DNA of 48,914 bases from JACRAR01 sp041674385 (GTDB taxonomy: Bacteria > Pseudomonadota > Gammaproteobacteria > Burkholderiales > Rhodocyclaceae), in assembly GCA_041674385.1 (NCBI GenBank), contig JBAYVU010000024.1:1-48914 (forward strand). The letters are read 5' to 3'. A program made the translations under genes and the position numbers. Below, one piece after another: positions 1 to 8,582 of the stretch. The notes below the pieces were generated by a model. It saw nothing but the letters and a program-made list of their open reading frames with translations. It did no database searches and was not told where the DNA came from. Each line of letters opens with the position of its first letter. Position 1 is the first letter of the stretch.

Positions 1-88
1 CATCTCGAACAGGACCGTGAAACACCTCCGCGCCAATGATATTGCACACCCCGTGTGAGAAAGTAGGTCAGCGCCAGACTCCCCCTCA
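1..88 (+). rRNA. rrf: 5S ribosomal RNA, 3' part (cut by window start)
   Basis: The first bases match the second half of bacterial 5S rRNA: the conserved stretch with GAAC and GTGAAAC, the block with CGCCAATGAT, then GTGTGAGAAAGTAGGTCA and the closing GCGCCAG. The 5' part lies outside the window. A terminator follows directly, so this is the end of an rRNA operon. The exact 3' end (about 80-90) is estimated. Confidence 0.9.
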
Positions 89-91
89 ACC

Positions 92-120
92 AAAGCCCTC
101 TCCGGAGGGCTTTGCCTTTT
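92..120 (+). terminator. Rho-independent terminator of the rRNA operon
   Basis: A 9-bp perfect stem (AAAGCCCTC at 92-100 with GAGGGCTTT at 105-113), a 4-base TCCG loop and a GCCTTTT tail. It follows the 5S rRNA and separates it from accA. Confidence 0.9.
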
Positions 121-212
121 ATGGGAAAACAAAACCCATCCCACCCATCCCTCATCCCCTGATGGGACAAACGCTCAGGTAGAATGACACTATCCGCATT
201 AACGCTACGCCT

Positions 213-1181
213 ATGAAAACCACTTTTCTCGATTTTGAACAACCGATTGCCGAGTTGGATGCCAAAATTGAAGCGCTGCGCTTTGCACAGGAAGACTCGG
301 CGGTGGACATCTCCGAAGAGATCGGTCGGCTGGCAAGCAAGAGTCAGACTCTGACCAAGGATATCTATGCAAAGCTGACGCCTTGGCAAATTGCCCAAGT
401 AGCACGTCATCCTCAGCGCCCCTACACGCTCGATTATGTAGAGCACATATTCACCGACTTTGAGGAACTGCATGGCGACCGTGCCTTCGCCGATGACAAT
501 GCCATTGTCGGGGGCATGGCTCGCTTCAACGGCCAGACAGTGATGATTATTGGCCACCAGAAAGGGCGCGATACCAAGGAGAAGATTTCCCGCAACTTTG
601 GCATGCCTCGCCCCGAGGGCTATCGCAAGGCATTGCGCCTGATGCGGCTGGCGGAAAAATTCTCAATCCCGGTATTTACTTTCGTGGACACGCCGGGTGC
701 GTATCCGGGGATTGATGCCGAAGAGCGCGGCCAGTCCGAGGCCATCGGCCGGAATTTGCTCGTCATGGCCGAACTCAAGGTGCCGCTGATTTGCACCATC
801 ATTGGCGAGGGCGGATCCGGTGGCGCGCTGGCAATCGCCGTTGGCGATATGGTATTGATGCTGCAATACGCGACATATTCGGTGATTTCTCCGGAAGGCT
901 GTGCATCCATACTCTGGAAGAGTTCCGATAAGGCCAACGAGGCAGCCGAGACCATGGGCATTACCGCCGCCAGGCTGAAAACGCTCGGACTCATCGATCG
1001 CGTCGTCAATGAGCCGCTCGGCGGGGCTCACCGAGACCTGCGCAGCATGGCGAGTTCTCTTAAGAAGACCCTGCAAGACGCATTGCGACAAGTGTCCGAC
1101 CTGTCGCCGGCGGATTTGATCGAGCGCCGCTTTGCACGCCTGATGGGCTATGGCAAATTCAAGGAACAGCGAGTCGCCTGA
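213..1181 (+). CDS. accA: Acetyl-CoA carboxylase carboxyltransferase subunit alpha
   Basis: This is the alpha half of the carboxyltransferase that moves carboxyl from carboxybiotin-BCCP to acetyl-CoA, giving malonyl-CoA for fatty-acid synthesis; it acts in the cytosol as an alpha2beta2 complex with AccD. The 322-residue product has the usual length for the family. It shows the crotonase-like fold signatures TPGAYPG (about 160-166) and the oxyanion-hole loop GEGGSGGA (about 198-205), with a coiled N-terminal arm. The ATG at 213 gives the standard MKTTFLDFE-type N terminus, though no strong Shine-Dalgarno is visible. tilS starts inside its 3' end, so the two are co-transcribed, an arrangement common in beta- and gammaproteobacteria. 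Confidence 0.97.
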   Translation: MKTTFLDFEQPIAELDAKIEALRFAQEDSAVDISEEIGRLASKSQTLTKDIYAKLTPWQIAQVARHPQRPYTLDYVEHIFTDFEELHGDRAFADDNAIVGGMARFNGQTVMIIGHQKGRDTKEKISRNFGMPRPEGYRKALRLMRLAEKFSIPVFTFVDTPGAYPGIDAEERGQSEAIGRNLLVMAELKVPLICTIIGEGGSGGALAIAVGDMVLMLQYATYSVISPEGCASILWKSSDKANEAAETMGITAARLKTLGLIDRVVNEPLGGAHRDLRSMASSLKKTLQDALRQVSDLSPADLIERRFARLMGYGKFKEQRVA

Positions 1182-2160
1182 TCTGCTGAGTGATGCCGTG
1201 GCGGCATGCCTGTGCCGTCATCCGACGCGAGCCCAGACTCTTGTTGTGGGGTTTTCCGGAGGGCGCGATTCCGTTGCGCTGCTGCATGCTTTGCATGGAC
1301 TGCAAAGCCGGTTCGAATTCCGGCTCGGTGCCTGTCACGTCAATCATGGCCTCAGCTCAAACGCGGAAGAATGGCAAAGCTTCTGCCATCGCGTTTGCAA
1401 TGACATGCGCGTTCCCTTGGACATCGTCCCAATCGATATTCCTCGTGGCTCGGCAGAAGGCCTCGAAGCCGCGGCAAGAGCCCGACGTTATGCCGCGTTT
1501 GGCGGACTCTCCGCCGACTGGATAGTACTCGCTCAACATCGCGGCGATCAGGCTGAAACTTTACTCTTCAACCTGCTGCGGGGTAGCGGTCTGGGTGGAG
1601 TCGCAGCGATGTCCGAGACACGCGAACTTCGATCCGGTCTGGGCCTGATGCGTCCCTTGCTCGGCGTTGCGCGTTCCGAGATCGACGCGTATTTGATGAA
1701 ACACGGATTGGAATGGGTAGAAGACGAGAGCAATCAGGATACCGGCTTTTCGCGAAATTTTCTCCGGCATAAAGTCATCCCGTTGTTGCAGTCGCGTTTC
1801 CCCGCAGCAGAAAAAAAGCTTGCCACCGCCTCAAGGCATTTTTCCGAGGCACAGGCGTTGCTGGATGAACTGGCCTTGCTCGACCTGGGCGATCGCCCGC
1901 CGCTGTTTCCGTTACCGGTTTCCTGTCTTTCGCGTCTGCCGGAGCCGCGCGCGCGCAACTTGTTGCGTTTCCTCTTGGCACGCCACGGTATTCGAATTCC
2001 GAGCGGGGAACGCCTGCTCGAATTCGTGCGGCAATTACTGGAAGCGAAGCCGGATAGGCATCCGGCAGCGGTCTTCGGCAACATGCAGGTGCGTCGGCAG
2101 CGTGGCAAAGTGTATCTGGAGCCTCTTGCAAAAGAGGCCGGCAGGTCTCAGGATGTCTAG
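1150..2160 (+). CDS. tilS: tRNA(Ile)-lysidine synthase, short form
   Basis: TilS attaches lysine to C34 of the AUA-reading tRNA-Ile, changing its identity from Met to Ile. The PP-loop motif SGGRDS is at residues 36-41, followed by the N-type ATP-pyrophosphatase fold including the HxGDQAET segment and an RNFLRHKVIPLL motif. The product is 336 residues, about 100 shorter than the E. coli enzyme. The catalytic and central domains are present but the C-terminal tRNA-acceptor-binding domain appears to be missing or very reduced, as in the Aquifex form. The ATG at 1150 overlaps accA by 32 bp; the N terminus reads as expected for the family. No frameshifted remainder of a C-terminal domain is seen downstream. 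Confidence 0.93.
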   Translation: MANSRNSESPDLLSDAVAACLCRHPTRAQTLVVGFSGGRDSVALLHALHGLQSRFEFRLGACHVNHGLSSNAEEWQSFCHRVCNDMRVPLDIVPIDIPRGSAEGLEAAARARRYAAFGGLSADWIVLAQHRGDQAETLLFNLLRGSGLGGVAAMSETRELRSGLGLMRPLLGVARSEIDAYLMKHGLEWVEDESNQDTGFSRNFLRHKVIPLLQSRFPAAEKKLATASRHFSEAQALLDELALLDLGDRPPLFPLPVSCLSRLPEPRARNLLRFLLARHGIRIPSGERLLEFVRQLLEAKPDRHPAAVFGNMQVRRQRGKVYLEPLAKEAGRSQDV

Positions 2161-2188
2161 CGATCATGTGAACCGAGGTGAGCGAAAA

Positions 2189-2788
2189 ATGCGACTGACC
2201 AATCTATCCAGGAACATCATGGCGGCAGCAATGCTCGCCGCATCGCTGGTGGCTGCTGCGCAGGTCGACAACGCAGCCAATCTCCAGCCGAGGCAGGATC
2301 ACGAGATATTGTCGGAAGCCTGCGGCATGATCAAGAACGCACAAAAGCTAGCCGCTTGCCTCGACGCTCTGGCGCGCATGGAAGACGTCATCGCCCAAGT
2401 TCCCGAGAAGACTCCCGCTGAACAGGCGGCGGCCAGAAAGCGCTACTTGAAGAAGAAATATGCGGCAGTGACCCGCGCTTTTGAGGCGATCAAGTCGGCG
2501 ACAGCCAATCGAGTGAGCTTCGAGAAATATGTGGCGTTGATCGATTCGGCGGCGAACGAACTGGCCCCGGCCCGACCTAGAACCGCCTTCGAGTCGGAGC
2601 GCCAGGCCCTTCAGTCATTCGACCTTGCCATCGAGGAATACAGACAGGCTGCGAAGAATTGGGAGGCGGCCGAAAAATTCGGCTTGCCGGCAAGTTCTTT
2701 CGTTGTCCCCAAATGGCGTCTGGCCAGGGATGCGGTCAAGCAGGCGGAGAGTTTGCTGTTCGAGCCTGCCCCGCGATCTTTGCCCTGA
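2189..2788 (+). CDS. Exported helical protein of unknown function
   Basis: A 199-residue product starting at an ATG preceded by GAGGTGAG. Residues 1 to about 25 form a signal peptide (basic start, alanine-rich core, cleavage near AAAQ). The mature part is alpha-helical and rich in Ala, Lys and Glu, with a Cys pair (ACGMIKN, ACLDALAR) near its start. I do not recognise a family. It lies 28 bases after tilS on the same strand and may be carried on the accA-tilS transcript. The gene ends tail-to-tail with the PEBP gene, 47 bases apart. Function unknown. Confidence 0.75.
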   Translation: MRLTNLSRNIMAAAMLAASLVAAAQVDNAANLQPRQDHEILSEACGMIKNAQKLAACLDALARMEDVIAQVPEKTPAEQAAARKRYLKKKYAAVTRAFEAIKSATANRVSFEKYVALIDSAANELAPARPRTAFESERQALQSFDLAIEEYRQAAKNWEAAEKFGLPASSFVVPKWRLARDAVKQAESLLFEPAPRSLP

Positions 2789-2835
2789 AGTCCGATCGGA
2801 TCAGTCCGGCGGCAATGTCGTCTGAAAGCAATGCT

Positions 2836-3393
2836 TCAACGATGATAGCGCCCGATCAGTTCGGTATGAGCGATCACGTGTCCTTGCATGGCTTTTTCCA
2901 AAGCGGCCTTGGAAAGATTTTTCGAATCGGGCAGCAGCGTATCTAGAGAGTACAGCTTGTGGAAATAGCGGTGTGTTCCGATGGGTGGGCAAGGACCACC
3001 ATATCCCGCGCGTTGCCAATCGTTCAGACCCTGCAAGGTGACGGCGGGAAGCGCATTCGTACTGGCGCCTTCCGGCAGACCGGAAAGGCTGGGCGGGAGG
3101 TTGTACACCAGCCAGTGTACCCAGGTCATTTTGGGCGCGGAGGGATCCGGCGCATCGGGATCGTCGACGATGAGAAGCAGGCTTTTCGTTCCGGCAGGCA
3201 GATCGGACCAGGAAAGCGGCGGTGAAACATTCTGCCCGTCGCAGGTATAACGGGCTGGGATCATGCCATTGTGGCTGAATGCCGATGAAGTCAGGTTCAT
3301 GGTTTTCTCCTTGCCGGTTTGAGAAACACTATCCCCGGCCAAGACTCCGGACAGGGAAACCAGGATTAGCGCGCAGATCGTTTTATGCGGCAT
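2836..3393 (-). CDS. YbhB/YbcL-type phosphatidylethanolamine-binding-like protein, exported
   Basis: The product belongs to the Raf-kinase-inhibitor-like (PEBP) family: SPPLSWSDLPAGTKSLLLIVDDPDAPD, the HWLVYNLPP segment and GYGGPCPPIGTHRYFHKLYSLD are the family's ligand-pocket motifs (DPDAP and GPCPP..HRY). The 185-residue form starts at the ATG at 3393 and has a signal peptide (KTICALILVSLSGVLAGDS), so it is probably periplasmic; a shorter cytosolic form starting at MNLTSSAF is possible. The biochemical role of bacterial PEBPs is uncertain. It lies just downstream of the Ehr cluster on the same strand (41 bases) and could be read through from it. A second PEBP gene lies at 31146. Confidence 0.88.
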   Translation of the reverse strand: MPHKTICALILVSLSGVLAGDSVSQTGKEKTMNLTSSAFSHNGMIPARYTCDGQNVSPPLSWSDLPAGTKSLLLIVDDPDAPDPSAPKMTWVHWLVYNLPPSLSGLPEGASTNALPAVTLQGLNDWQRAGYGGPCPPIGTHRYFHKLYSLDTLLPDSKNLSKAALEKAMQGHVIAHTELIGRYHR

Positions 3394-3434
3394 AAACGCC
3401 TTTCGCCTGCGACTTGCCAGCCGTTCGGCAGGCA

Positions 3435-4004
3435 TCACGACGGAGCCGGCGCTACGCGCGCTTCCTCTTCCATGGCGGTGCTGCTGCCTTGCTCGGCGCG
3501 TTCGAGCAAGGCTAGCAGGCCCTTGAGCAGCGCCTGCGGAGAGGGCGGGCAGGTGCCGATATGCAAGTCGACAGGCACTACGGCTGAAACCCCGCCGACA
3601 CAAGCATAGCTGCCCGAAAAAACGCCGCCGTCGCGCGCGCAATCGCCGACTGCCACGACCCATTTCGGGTGGGGCGTGGCCTGGTAGGTCCGTTCGAGGG
3701 CCTGGCGCATGTTGGCGGTGACAGGACCGGTCACGAGCAGCACATCGGCATGGCGTGGGGAGGCGACAAAACGCATGCCGAAGCGTTCCAAGTCATAGAG
3801 CACATTTTGAAGCGCATGGATCTCGAGTTCGCAGCCATTGCAGGAACCGGCATCGACTTCGCGGATCGACAGCGTTCTTCCCAGTCGCCGCCGCGCCTCA
3901 CGATCGACCTGCGCCGCCAGCTCGGCGACTGCCGCGTCGTCCTTGTCGGGCGCCGCCTCGGTTAGCGGCCCATGTACTAGGTTCTTGAACAATAATCTAC
4001 GCAT
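3435..4004 (-). CDS. Ehr complex small subunit, NuoB/HyfI family
   Basis: This 189-residue protein is the iron-sulfur subunit equivalent to NuoB of complex I and HyfI of hydrogenase-4. The four ligands of the proximal [4Fe-4S] (N2-type) cluster are all present: C55 and C58 (SCNGCELEIHA), C122 (VGDCA) and C152 (GTCPPSP). A further Cys (about 135) sits in the GSYACVGG loop. The start is the ATG at 4004, overlapping the stop of the large-subunit gene by one base, which implies translational coupling. It is the last gene of the six-gene cluster transcribed from 10585. The C-terminal ~30 residues (glutamate/alanine rich) are not conserved core. Confidence 0.93.
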   Translation of the reverse strand: MRRLLFKNLVHGPLTEAAPDKDDAAVAELAAQVDREARRRLGRTLSIREVDAGSCNGCELEIHALQNVLYDLERFGMRFVASPRHADVLLVTGPVTANMRQALERTYQATPHPKWVVAVGDCARDGGVFSGSYACVGGVSAVVPVDLHIGTCPPSPQALLKGLLALLERAEQGSSTAMEEEARVAPAPS

Positions 4005-5518
4005 TAGAGGTCGTGACCCGAGTAAGAGCAATTGAACGACTTGTTGCACAGAGGGAAGTCCGCAACGATGTTGCCCTCGATCACGGCTTCCAGCAAGGGC
4101 CACTGGAACCAGGAGGGATCGCGCAAGTGGCAGCGCGCGATCTTGCCTGCGGCGTCGAGTTTCAGCCAGACCAGGATGTCGCCCCGAAAGCCTTCGACCA
4201 GCGCCACGCCTTCGCGCTCCTCGGCGCACGCCGGCACGGGCCGCATGGTCGCACCGGACGGCAGTTGCCGCAACATCTGCTCGATCAGCGCCAGGCTCTG
4301 CTCGACTTCGCGAATCCTGATCCAGACGCGCGCATCGACATCGCCTTCGGCGAGTAATGGCACTTCGAATTGCAGTTGGTCGTAGGGTGCATAGCCCGGC
4401 ATGCGGCGGGCATCGAAGGCGCGTCCCGATGCTCGCCCAACGTAGCCGCCCGCACCGAACTGCCGCGCCAGTTCCGCGGAGAGGATGCCGGTGCCGACAG
4501 TGCGGTCCTGCAGCGAAGCGGTGTTGTCGTAAAGCTCGACGAGTTCCGGAAAGCCTTGGCGCACCTGGGCGAGGAGACCTGCTATGGTTTCTGCGCCGTT
4601 CCCCGTCAGGTCGTGGCTGACGCCGCCAGGCACGATGCGATCCATCATCAAGCGGTGGCCGAAGCAGCTTTCCGCCACGCGCAGCACCTGCTCGCGCAGC
4701 CAGCCGAACTGCGCATGCAGGATGGCGAATGCCGCATCGTTGCAGATCGCGCCGATATCGCCGAAATGGTTGGCGAGCCGCTCCAGTTCCGCCATGAGCG
4801 CGCGTAGCCAAACCGCGCGGGCAGGCGCGTTGACGCCCAGCGCCGCCTCGACTGCCCGCGCGAACGCCAGCGCGTAGGCGACCGTGCTGTCGCCCGAAAC
4901 GCGTCCCGCAAGCCTCGCCGCCGGTTCGATCGGCTGACCGGCCATCAGCGTCTCGATGCCCTTGTGCACGTAGCCCAGACGTTCCTCCAGGCGCACGATG
5001 GTTTCGCCGCTGGCGGTGAAGCGGAAATGGCCGGGTTCGATGATGCCGGCATGCACCGGGCCGACCGGGATCTGGTGCAGGCTTTCGCCTTCCACCGCCA
5101 GGAACGGGTAGGGGCTGGGCTCGGGGGCGGCGTTTTCCGCATCACCCAACGGATGCCGGATCTGCCACCGGCCATGATCCAGCCACGGCCGCCGATCCGG
5201 GAGTTTCTCCGCCTCCAGCCCAGACAAGTCGCGCAACGCCCGTTCCAGGCGGATGGCGGGCGCATGCAGATGTCCCACGGATGGGTAGCGCCGATCGGGG
5301 CAGGCCAGGCTGAGGATGCCGGCTTCCTGGCTGGCCGCATCGAGCAGCGCCATGTGCACCAGGTTTGGTTCGCCCCACAGCCCAAGCAGCGTGCATTGTT
5401 GCTGTTGCAACAGGGCGGCCGCTTCGAGCCAGCCGGCTTGGCCTACCAGCGCACGCGGCCAGGGCGCGTGCTGCGCGATCAGTTGTGCTGCGGCGATGAG
5501 CGTACGCAAGGTGGCCAT
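4004..5518 (-). CDS. Ehr complex large subunit, HyfG/NuoCD family without NiFe ligands
   Basis: A 504-residue protein combining a NuoC-like N-terminal domain (about 1-150) with a NuoD/hydrogenase-large-subunit domain. In hydrogenases of this family the N-terminal motif is R-V/I-C-G-I-C; here the same position reads RVSGDS (206-211), so both cysteines are serines. The C-terminal DPCxxC motif is also absent: the end reads PLCNKSFNCSYSGHDL, with C491 and C497 five residues apart. Without these four cysteines a NiFe centre cannot form in the known way. The protein therefore fits the Ehr (energy-converting-hydrogenase-related) group, like the Mycobacterium tuberculosis Rv0087 cluster, whose electron donor and acceptor are unknown. 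The start at 5518 directly abuts the stop of the upstream gene. Confidence 0.9.
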   Translation of the reverse strand: MATLRTLIAAAQLIAQHAPWPRALVGQAGWLEAAALLQQQQCTLLGLWGEPNLVHMALLDAASQEAGILSLACPDRRYPSVGHLHAPAIRLERALRDLSGLEAEKLPDRRPWLDHGRWQIRHPLGDAENAAPEPSPYPFLAVEGESLHQIPVGPVHAGIIEPGHFRFTASGETIVRLEERLGYVHKGIETLMAGQPIEPAARLAGRVSGDSTVAYALAFARAVEAALGVNAPARAVWLRALMAELERLANHFGDIGAICNDAAFAILHAQFGWLREQVLRVAESCFGHRLMMDRIVPGGVSHDLTGNGAETIAGLLAQVRQGFPELVELYDNTASLQDRTVGTGILSAELARQFGAGGYVGRASGRAFDARRMPGYAPYDQLQFEVPLLAEGDVDARVWIRIREVEQSLALIEQMLRQLPSGATMRPVPACAEEREGVALVEGFRGDILVWLKLDAAGKIARCHLRDPSWFQWPLLEAVIEGNIVADFPLCNKSFNCSYSGHDL

Positions 5519-6967
5519 TTATCCGAGCAGCCTCGCGACATGTTGGAACCAGTTCACCAGCGCCGGCGGAAGATATATCCCGGCCGCCAGCACCAATGTC
5601 AGATGGGCGAACATCGGCACGAAGGAAGCCTGCGAGGGGGCTTCCTTGCCGTGCGGAGCGCCGAACGCCAGACCGTTGAGGCGTAGCAGCAGCGCGCCCA
5701 GCGCCACCAGCAGGCCGATCACCAGTGCCACGGCGAGTACCGGCTGGCGCGCGAAAGTCGAGGTGATGATGAGGAATTCGGTCATGAAAATTCCCATCGG
5801 CGGCAGGCCGACGATCGCCATGGCGCCAAGCACCAGTCCCCAGCCGAGCAGCGGATGCGATACCGTCAGCCCGCGGATTTCCGCCATGTTCTGGGTGCCC
5901 TTGACCTGTGCGATATGGCCCACGGAAAAGAAGATCGCCGATTTGGTCAGGCTATGGTAGGTCATGTGCAACAGGCCGGCGAAGTTGGCCAGCGCGCCGC
6001 CCATGCCAAAGGCGAAAGTGATGATGCCCATGTGTTCGATTGAAGAGTAGGCGAACATGCGCTTGATGTCGTGGCAGCGGTACAGCATGAAAGCGGCATA
6101 CAGCACCGAGAGCAGGCCGAGCGTCACCATCAGCGGACCGGGCGCCAGCGCGCCGGAGTTGGCGGACATCACCATCTTGAAGCGCAGCACCGCGAACAGC
6201 GCGACATTCAGCAGCAAGCCGGAAAGCACCGCCGAGATCGGTGTCGGGCCTTCGGCATGGGCGTCGGGCAGCCAGGCGTGCAGCGGCACCAGACCGACTT
6301 TGGTGCCGTAGCCCAGCAGCAGGAAGACGAAAGCCAGGTTGAGCAGATGCGGGTCGAAGGCATCGGCATGCCTGACGAGGACATTCCAGGCCATCGCATT
6401 GAGTCCCTCGCCGACCACCGCGCTGGCGGCAAGATAGACCATGATCGTACCGAACAGCGCCAGCGCGATGCCGACGCTGCCCAGGATGAAATACTTCCAG
6501 GCCGCTTCCAGCGCCGCCGGGGTGCGGTAGAGGCCGACCATCAACACCGTGGTGAGCGTGGCCAGTTCGACGGCGACCCACATCAGGCCGACATTGTTCG
6601 CCAGCAGCGCCAGGTTCATGGCGAACATCAGCGTCTGGTACATGGCATGGTAGAAACGCAGGTAGGTCGGCGTCAGACGCCCCGTCTCGACCTCGTGGGC
6701 GATATAGCTGGCGCTGAAGACACTGGTGGTGAAAGCGACAAAGGTGTTGAGCACGATGAAGACGATATTCACATCGTCCACGATCAGGAACTGGCTGGGA
6801 TCGGGACGGATGCGGAACAGCGAGGCCGAGGCCAGCAAGGTGAAGAAAGAGGCCAGGGTGTTGAGCTGGCCGGTCAGCCGTCCGTCCGGGAACAAGGCCA
6901 GCAGTGCCGCGCTGCCCAAAGGTACGAACAATATCGCCATGACCAGCAACGGGCCGGTCTCGATCAT
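5519..6967 (-). CDS. Ehr complex antiporter-like membrane subunit, HyfF/NuoN-M family
   Basis: A 482-residue integral membrane protein of the Mrp-antiporter/NuoLMN family with about 14 helices. It contains the family's proton-path elements: a Glu in the TM5-like helix (MWVAVELATLTTVLMVG), the Lys of the TM7-like helix (GYGTKVGLVPLHAWLPDAH) and the KRMFAYSSIEHMG segment. In complex I such subunits move protons in step with the redox arm; here it presumably does the same for the Ehr complex. Its start overlaps the stop of the HyfE-like gene by ATGA, and its stop abuts the start of the large subunit, as expected in a co-translated operon. Confidence 0.92.
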   Translation of the reverse strand: MIETGPLLVMAILFVPLGSAALLALFPDGRLTGQLNTLASFFTLLASASLFRIRPDPSQFLIVDDVNIVFIVLNTFVAFTTSVFSASYIAHEVETGRLTPTYLRFYHAMYQTLMFAMNLALLANNVGLMWVAVELATLTTVLMVGLYRTPAALEAAWKYFILGSVGIALALFGTIMVYLAASAVVGEGLNAMAWNVLVRHADAFDPHLLNLAFVFLLLGYGTKVGLVPLHAWLPDAHAEGPTPISAVLSGLLLNVALFAVLRFKMVMSANSGALAPGPLMVTLGLLSVLYAAFMLYRCHDIKRMFAYSSIEHMGIITFAFGMGGALANFAGLLHMTYHSLTKSAIFFSVGHIAQVKGTQNMAEIRGLTVSHPLLGWGLVLGAMAIVGLPPMGIFMTEFLIITSTFARQPVLAVALVIGLLVALGALLLRLNGLAFGAPHGKEAPSQASFVPMFAHLTLVLAAGIYLPPALVNWFQHVARLLG

Positions 6968-7629
6968 GGATGGCCTCCGCGAAAGCGTTCCAGTTCATAC
7001 ACATCCACGGTATCGAAACGTTCCCGGATGCGGAACAGGAAGATGCCGATGACGGTCAGCGCCACCAGGATGGAAAACGCCACGCTGATCTCCACCACCA
7101 GCGGCATGCCCTTGGCGGCGGTGGCCGCCAGGATCAGGCCGTTTTCGATCGACATGAAGCCGATGATCTGGCTGATCGCATTGCGGCGCGAAATCATCAT
7201 CAGCAGGCCGAGCAGGATGACCGCCAGGGAAAACGCCAGATCCTCGCGGGTCAGCGTCCCGGCCTCGGCAGTGATCGGCAGCATCACCATGATCGACAAG
7301 GCCACCAGCCCGATGCCGGCCAGCATGGTCAGGCCGATGCCGCCCACCGTCTCGATGGTCCGATGGATGCCGAGGCGCACGATGATCCGGTGCAACGCCA
7401 CCGGGATGATGATTGCCTTGACGACCAGCGCAATGGCGGCGGTGATGTACAGATGCGGCGCGAACTGGATGTAGGCCTGCCAGGCCACCGACAACGATAC
7501 GACAACCGCATGCAGGGCGAAGATGTTGAGCAGGCCGAACATGCGGTCCTGGTAGAGCAGCATGAAGCTCACCAGCACCAGGCCGCCGGCGAACATGTGC
7601 GCGACATCGAGAGACAGATGATCCATCAC
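6964..7629 (-). CDS. Ehr complex membrane subunit, HyfE family
   Basis: A 221-residue membrane protein with six to seven predicted helices. The C-terminal half, with the segment IGFMSIENGLILAATAAKGMPL, corresponds to NuoK, which carries a membrane Glu (the E in SIENG) in its proton channel. The N-terminal half adds extra helices as in HyfE of hydrogenase-4. It ends with a hydrophilic tail (RFDTVDVYELERFRGGHP). ATGA overlaps tie it to both the HyfC-like gene upstream and the HyfF-like gene downstream. Confidence 0.9.
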   Translation of the reverse strand: MMDHLSLDVAHMFAGGLVLVSFMLLYQDRMFGLLNIFALHAVVVSLSVAWQAYIQFAPHLYITAAIALVVKAIIIPVALHRIIVRLGIHRTIETVGGIGLTMLAGIGLVALSIMVMLPITAEAGTLTREDLAFSLAVILLGLLMMISRRNAISQIIGFMSIENGLILAATAAKGMPLVVEISVAFSILVALTVIGIFLFRIRERFDTVDVYELERFRGGHP

Positions 7630-8582
7630 ACGCTCCGCGAAACGAACAGCAGTAACGCCGCCAGCAGGCCCAGCATCAGCGCCGCACCGAGGAAATCCGA
7701 TACCCGGAAAACCCGCATCTTGGCGGTCCCGGTCTCGAACACGGCCAGCAGCAAGCCGCCTGCCGCCAGCTTGGCGATATAGCTGGCCACGCCGATCGCC
7801 ATGGCGACGACGCCCTGGCCGGCCGTCGCGATGCCCCAGGGGGCGAACAAGCAGGCGATCAGGGAGAAATACAGCAGCAGCTTGAGCGAGGCGGCCGCTT
7901 CGATGACCGCCAGATGGCGGCCAGAATATTCGAGGATCATGGCCTCGTGGATCATGGTGAGTTCGAGATGGGTCGCCGGGTTGTCGACCGGAATCCGCGC
8001 GTTCTCGGCGACGGCCACCATGATCAAGGCCACCAGCGCCATTCCCAGGGAGACGCGCAGTCCGACATCCGGCCCTTGCATGAAGGCGGACACCGAAGAA
8101 AGTTGGGTCGAGCCGGCCAGCAGCGACAGCGTGAACACGATCATCAGCATGGCCGGCTCGGCCAGCGAGGCGATCATCATTTCCCGGCTGGATCCGATGC
8201 CGCCGAAACTGGTGCCGACATCCAGCCCCGCCAGCGCCAGGATGAAACGCGCACTGCCGAGCAGCGCCACGATCGCGATCAGGTCGGCCGCCGAGCTGAA
8301 CACCAGGCCGGTGGCGAAGGTCGGCACCAGCGATGCGGCGATCAGGGTGGTGGCGAAAACCAGGTAGGGCGCGACCCGGAATATCCAGGAAGCATTTTCC
8401 GCCAGCACCACTTCCTTGCGGATCAATTTGAGCAGATCGCGGTAGGGTTGCAGGAGGGGCGGTCCCTGGCGGCGCAGCAGGTTGGCCTTGATCTTGCGGA
8501 TGTAGCCGGTCAGCAAGGGCGCGAGCGCCAACACCAGCAGCAGCTGGGCGACCTGGACAAAGAGGTCGTATATCAATGCCAT
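7626..8582 (-). CDS. Ehr complex membrane subunit, HyfC/NuoH family
   Basis: A 318-residue membrane protein of the NuoH/HycD/HyfC family, which links the redox arm to the membrane arm. Family motifs seen are RRQGPPLLQPYRDLLKLIRKE near the N terminus and the charged loop around AENARIPVDNPATHLELTMIHEAMILEYSGR, with the conserved E and D residues of the E-channel. I start it at the ATG at 8582, which gives the standard MALIYDL-like beginning; an upstream in-frame extension reading into the HyfB-like gene has no family similarity. It overlaps the end of the HyfB-like gene by 10 bases. Confidence 0.92.
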   Translation of the reverse strand: MALIYDLFVQVAQLLLVLALAPLLTGYIRKIKANLLRRQGPPLLQPYRDLLKLIRKEVVLAENASWIFRVAPYLVFATTLIAASLVPTFATGLVFSSAADLIAIVALLGSARFILALAGLDVGTSFGGIGSSREMMIASLAEPAMLMIVFTLSLLAGSTQLSSVSAFMQGPDVGLRVSLGMALVALIMVAVAENARIPVDNPATHLELTMIHEAMILEYSGRHLAVIEAAASLKLLLYFSLIACLFAPWGIATAGQGVVAMAIGVASYIAKLAAGGLLLAVFETGTAKMRVFRVSDFLGAALMLGLLAALLLFVSRSV

